Part shown: one piece after another, positions 60,667-64,000 of the stretch
Position numbering within the stretch: the first letter of the stretch is position 1
Layout: the number at the start of each line of letters is the position of its first letter
Source of the DNA: Bacteroides oleiciplenus YIT 12058
GTDB lineage: Bacteria; Bacteroidota; Bacteroidia; Bacteroidales; Bacteroidaceae
Reading direction: 5' to 3'
Assembly (NCBI RefSeq): GCF_000315485.1
Contig: NZ_JH992942.1
Location: forward strand, 164,028-228,027
DNA length: 64,000 nt
Translations under genes and position numbers: made by a program
Notes under the pieces: generated by a model
Told to the model about the DNA's origin: nothing
The model's input: the letters and a program-made list of their open reading frames with translations, nothing else
The model's database searches: none

Positions 60667-60765
60667 ATGTTTACGCAAAATGAAGACTTAAATGCGCATT
60701 TGAGGATAAGAAAAGAAATCGAGCTCCGTACATTTGCAGATATTAAAACCTTAAAACTATATACG
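60666..60765 (+). promoter_or_regulatory. Duplicated upstream region, copy 2
   Basis: It starts at the last base of the PI-PLC stop and runs to the ROK start. Its -7 box is TACATTTG at 60729-60736. Confidence 0.75.
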
Positions 60766-61596
60766 ATGAACCTAGCAATTGATCTCGGGGGAACTAACAT
60801 CCGGATAGCGCAAATAGAAGACGGCAAATGCCTGCATAAGACATCAGTGTCCTGCCTTGCACAAGCGGATTCCTCTACAGTACTTGGACAACTTTCTCAA
60901 CTTATCGAGGGTATGATGAACGAGCGGATAGAAGGCATCGGCATAGGCGTTCCTTCGATTGTTGACCCGGAAAAAGGCATAGTCTATAATGTGGCTAACA
61001 TATCTTCCTGGAAAGAAATATACCTGAAGAAGATTCTGGAAGATAAGTTTAAAGTACCGGTTGCCATTAATAATGATTCCAATTGTTTTACGCTTGGTGA
61101 AAAGCTGTTCGGTGCAGGACAACCTTATGCTAATATGGTGGGGGTGACCATTGGAACGGGGATAGGCGCGGGTATCATTGTCAATCATCGTTTGTATAGT
61201 GGCGAGTATATGGGAGCTGGTGAAATAGGTTCATTGCCTTATCTGGATTCTGACTTTGAACACTATTGTAGCAGTTTTTTCTTCAAAGAACAACATCATA
61301 CTACCGGTGCGGCAATAGCCGGAAAGGCGAAGTCGGGAGAACTGGCAGCACTGGATATCTGGGAAGAATTTGGCATTCATTTAGGTAACCTTATGAAAGT
61401 AATTCTTTTTACATATGCTCCTCAGACTATTATTCTGGGAGGAGGCATTGTGTCGGCTTTTCCATTCTTCGAAGAATCCATGAAGAATACGATGCATGAA
61501 TTTCCTTATGATGTTATATCAAAGAAAGTAAAGGTGATAGCATCACATCTGAAAGATGCTAGCTTGCTGGGGGCCTCAGCCTTGCTTGAGGAGTAA
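60766..61596 (+). CDS. ROK-family sugar kinase, lacking zinc cluster
   Basis: The 276-residue kinase has the phosphate loop LAIDLGGTNIRIAQIEDG, INNDSNCFTLGEKLFGAG, GVTIGTGIGAGIIVN and IILGGGIVSAF. The CXCGXXGCXE zinc motif of most ROK proteins is missing; the region reads GSLPYLDSDFEHYCSSFFF. The start at 60766 is after the promoter-like block. Substrate unknown, likely glucose or a hexosamine. Confidence 0.85.
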   Translation: MNLAIDLGGTNIRIAQIEDGKCLHKTSVSCLAQADSSTVLGQLSQLIEGMMNERIEGIGIGVPSIVDPEKGIVYNVANISSWKEIYLKKILEDKFKVPVAINNDSNCFTLGEKLFGAGQPYANMVGVTIGTGIGAGIIVNHRLYSGEYMGAGEIGSLPYLDSDFEHYCSSFFFKEQHHTTGAAIAGKAKSGELAALDIWEEFGIHLGNLMKVILFTYAPQTIILGGGIVSAFPFFEESMKNTMHEFPYDVISKKVKVIASHLKDASLLGASALLEE

Positions 61597-61721
61597 AACC
61601 GGATACTTGATTTTAGTAAAAAAAGGTTTGATTGTAAAATATGATACAGCTGTAATTCTGCCTTTCAACCTTTGAGGCAGACGTAAAATTATCTATATTA
61701 TTAACTTTAATTTCTTAATGC

Positions 61722-64000
61722 ATGGAACAAGTAAATCTTAGAATCTATCGAACGATTCTAACCCTATTGTTAGGTCTGTTCTTGTCGGTGGGTGCTTACG
61801 CACAACAGATTTCGGTGACGGGAACAGTGAAAGACCAAACGGGTGAGCCTGTGATTGGTGCCAATGTTTTGATAAAAGGAACTTCTACGGGAGTTATAAC
61901 GAATCCTAATGGTGAATTCTCGTTGTCGGGGACTAAAGGGGATATATTGGTTATCAGTTTCATTGGCTATACCACTCAGGAAATTCCGGTTACGGGAAAA
62001 CCTATGATGGTTATTCTAAAAGAAGATACGGAACTTTTGGAGGAGGTGGTGGTACTGGGATATGGTGCAAATGCCCGCAAGCAAGACTTGTCGGCTGCTG
62101 TAGGTGTGCTGAGTAACACGGATGAACTGACAGCTCGTCCGGTCAGCTCTACAGAAAGTATGTTGCAAGGTCAGTTGGCTGGTGTCACAGTGCAGGCCGA
62201 CGGCGGTGACCCTACTTCCACTCCCTCTATTGTGATTCGCGGACAAGGTTCGCAGAATGGTGATAATGTACTTTGGGTAGTGGATGGTGTTCCGGGTGCT
62301 CCCATTGCATCCATGAGTGACATCGAATCTATTGTAGTCCTGAAAGATGCTGCTTCGGCTGCAATTTATGGTGCACAGTCGGGTGCAGGTGGTGTTATTT
62401 TGGTTACTACCAAGAAGGCTAAAGCAGGTGCGCCTACACTTAGCTATGAAGGTACTTATGGCATTCGTCAGGCAACAAATTTACCGGAACCGCTGAATGC
62501 GGAAGGAGAACTGGAAATGCGTAAAATCTCTTATGCTAATGCCGGTATATCCCTTCCTGATGGTTGGAATGTAGAAAAGAATCCGTGGATTGCTACTACT
62601 CGTACCAACTGGATGGACGAGATTTTCCGTACAGCTTTCTATCAGCGTCACAACATTGCGTTGAATGTAGGTACCGACAATTATTCCAGCCGTTTGTCTT
62701 TCTCTTATGATAACGATGAGGGAGTATTGATTAATACTTATAATAAGAATTACTCCATCCGTTACAATGGCAAGTTCGAATTGAACAAATGGGTGAGCAT
62801 TAGCGAAGATTTTGTATGGAAAAATACGGAAAGTCGCTCAAAGGACACGAATGATGCTTATACAGGTCCTGTTCTTTCGGCCATCTATATGCCTGCCAGT
62901 GCCACAGTCTATAATCCGCTGGATGGCACATGGGGAGGTACTACTACCGAAGATCCGGCTTACATAGCGAAGTATGGAAGTAACTTTGCCGGTGCTCATG
63001 GTGATGCCGTTAACCCGGTACGTTTGCTGGAGGCGGAAAACCGTTTCAACAGAACCAGTGATGTATGGAGCACTACCAGTCTGCAAATAGCCAATGTAGT
63101 GCCCGGTCTGAAATTTACCAGTCGCTTTACGTACAATCTGAAGAGTAACAATTATAAGAACTTCCGTCCCATTCAGGATGAACCGGGTAAGCCTAATAAC
63201 TCAAATAGTCTGGATGTGACTAATTATCGTTCTGATGCCTGGAAAACAGAGAATACTTTGACTTATGATAATAGTTTTGGGAAGCATACAGTCGGTGCCT
63301 TGTTTTCTACTACAGCCGATCATTACAATGTACGCGGTTTGGAAGTAAACGGCAAGAATTTTGCAGATGAAACCCCGTACTTACAGTATTTGGCTTATGC
63401 GGGCTCTACTTCGGCCACCGATTATATGACAGGTCCTGATGCTAATGTTTCATTGGTGGCTCGTCTTGCCTATTCTTACGATGACCGCTATTTTGTGACG
63501 GCATCCTGGCGTCGTGATTATGCCGGACGCTTGCCGAAGGATAATAATTTTGGAGATTTCCCGGCAGCTACTGTGGCATGGAAGATTTCTAACGAAAAAT
63601 TCTTTAAGAAGAGCAATCTGCTAAGTTTGTTGAAGTTGCGTGCTTCCTGGGGGCGTGTAGGTAATCTCGGTTCTATCAGCTATAACTACAAATCACTTTT
63701 GCTGGGAACATCATACTGGCAGGAACAAGCTCAATATGGTGTGGTTAATAATACGACTTGGAACAATTTCGTATATAATTCTACTGCAATGAACAAAGAC
63801 CTGACATGGGAAACTTCTGAGCAGTATGACTTAGGTTTGGATGTTGAAATGTTCAAGAACCGTTTGTCTCTGTCATTCGACTACTTCGACAAGCGTACCT
63901 TTAACTTGATTCAGAAGCAGACCATGGACTGGCCGAGTTCTATCGGATTGGATCCGATGCTGATTAACCAAGGTGAAGTGCGTAACCGTGGTTTTGAGAT
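61722..64000 (+). CDS. SusC/RagA-type TonB-dependent receptor (cut by window edge)
   Basis: The frame starts MEQVNLRIYRTILTLLLGL and runs without stop for about 759 codons. Signal peptide, carboxypeptidase-like domain (ISVTGTVKDQTGEPVIGANV), TonB-box region (LLEEVVVLGYGANARKQDLSA), plug (STESMLQGQLAGVTVQADGG; KDAASAAIYGAQSGAGGVIL) and a large part of the barrel are seen. A SusD partner would follow outside the window. It lies 125 bp after the ROK gene. Confidence 0.96.
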   Translation, partial: MEQVNLRIYRTILTLLLGLFLSVGAYAQQISVTGTVKDQTGEPVIGANVLIKGTSTGVITNPNGEFSLSGTKGDILVISFIGYTTQEIPVTGKPMMVILKEDTELLEEVVVLGYGANARKQDLSAAVGVLSNTDELTARPVSSTESMLQGQLAGVTVQADGGDPTSTPSIVIRGQGSQNGDNVLWVVDGVPGAPIASMSDIESIVVLKDAASAAIYGAQSGAGGVILVTTKKAKAGAPTLSYEGTYGIRQATNLPEPLNAEGELEMRKISYANAGISLPDGWNVEKNPWIATTRTNWMDEIFRTAFYQRHNIALNVGTDNYSSRLSFSYDNDEGVLINTYNKNYSIRYNGKFELNKWVSISEDFVWKNTESRSKDTNDAYTGPVLSAIYMPASATVYNPLDGTWGGTTTEDPAYIAKYGSNFAGAHGDAVNPVRLLEAENRFNRTSDVWSTTSLQIANVVPGLKFTSRFTYNLKSNNYKNFRPIQDEPGKPNNSNSLDVTNYRSDAWKTENTLTYDNSFGKHTVGALFSTTADHYNVRGLEVNGKNFADETPYLQYLAYAGSTSATDYMTGPDANVSLVARLAYSYDDRYFVTASWRRDYAGRLPKDNNFGDFPAATVAWKISNEKFFKKSNLLSLLKLRASWGRVGNLGSISYNYKSLLLGTSYWQEQAQYGVVNNTTWNNFVYNSTAMNKDLTWETSEQYDLGLDVEMFKNRLSLSFDYFDKRTFNLIQKQTMDWPSSIGLDPMLINQGEVRNRGFE

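Overview
The window is chromosomal DNA from a Bacteroides-type member of the Bacteroidota. The evidence is direct: three SusC-type receptors or receptor systems (one complete SusC/SusD pair and one SusC cut by the right edge, plus a TonB/ExbB/ExbD energiser), a serine-type sulfatase, fimbrillin-like lipoproteins, and repeated promoter boxes of the form TAnnTTTG, the Bacteroides -7 element. I cannot name the species. I saw no rRNA, tRNA, CRISPR array, prophage or conjugative element.

Region 1 (1-16063) is the accessory part and the most unusual. Two related loci face away from each other. Each begins with a tiny peptide gene (38 and 41 codons) whose first half is almost identical between the two copies and whose tail differs. 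It is followed by a large lipoprotein with a fimbrillin-like start, a hairpin, a Wzz-like two-membrane-segment protein and an ABC exporter without its own peptidase domain. The right copy continues into an HprK-like kinase and a small Ser/His/Asp signal-peptidase-like protein. A PqqD-like protein, a tyrosine recombinase and a sulfatase lie between the copies. I read this as a peptide modification and export system that has been duplicated in inverted orientation. That reading is an inference.

Region 2 (16164-29269) is core metabolism: mdh, then nadK opposite a pdxJ-exbB-exbD-tonB-DJ1-ispD-recG run, a LysM/M23 peptidase, and a DUF1599-DoxX-tpiA-SPOR-folE run. Region 3 (29651-36413, minus strand) holds dnaG and an aromatic amino acid operon, pheA-aminotransferase-DAHP synthase/chorismate mutase-tyrA. 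The operon is preceded by a textbook attenuator: a 28-codon leader rich in Phe and Tyr codons, an antiterminator segment and a terminator.

Region 4 (36816-50275, minus strand) is a SusC/SusD locus with no glycoside hydrolase. It carries an isoaspartyl dipeptidase, a DcuC-type carrier and a three-domain hydrolase, behind a membrane-bound HTH regulator, so it looks built for peptides. Region 5 (50462-61596) has an M48 peptidase, recQ, recJ, yaaA, a compact aat-clpA-clpS operon for the N-degron pathway, a PI-PLC-like protein and a ROK kinase with duplicated promoter regions, and the start of another SusC gene.

Across the window, five intergenic regions carry imperfect tandem repeats with an 11- or 22-bp period, each with a different unit sequence. 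No feature I recognise explains them.
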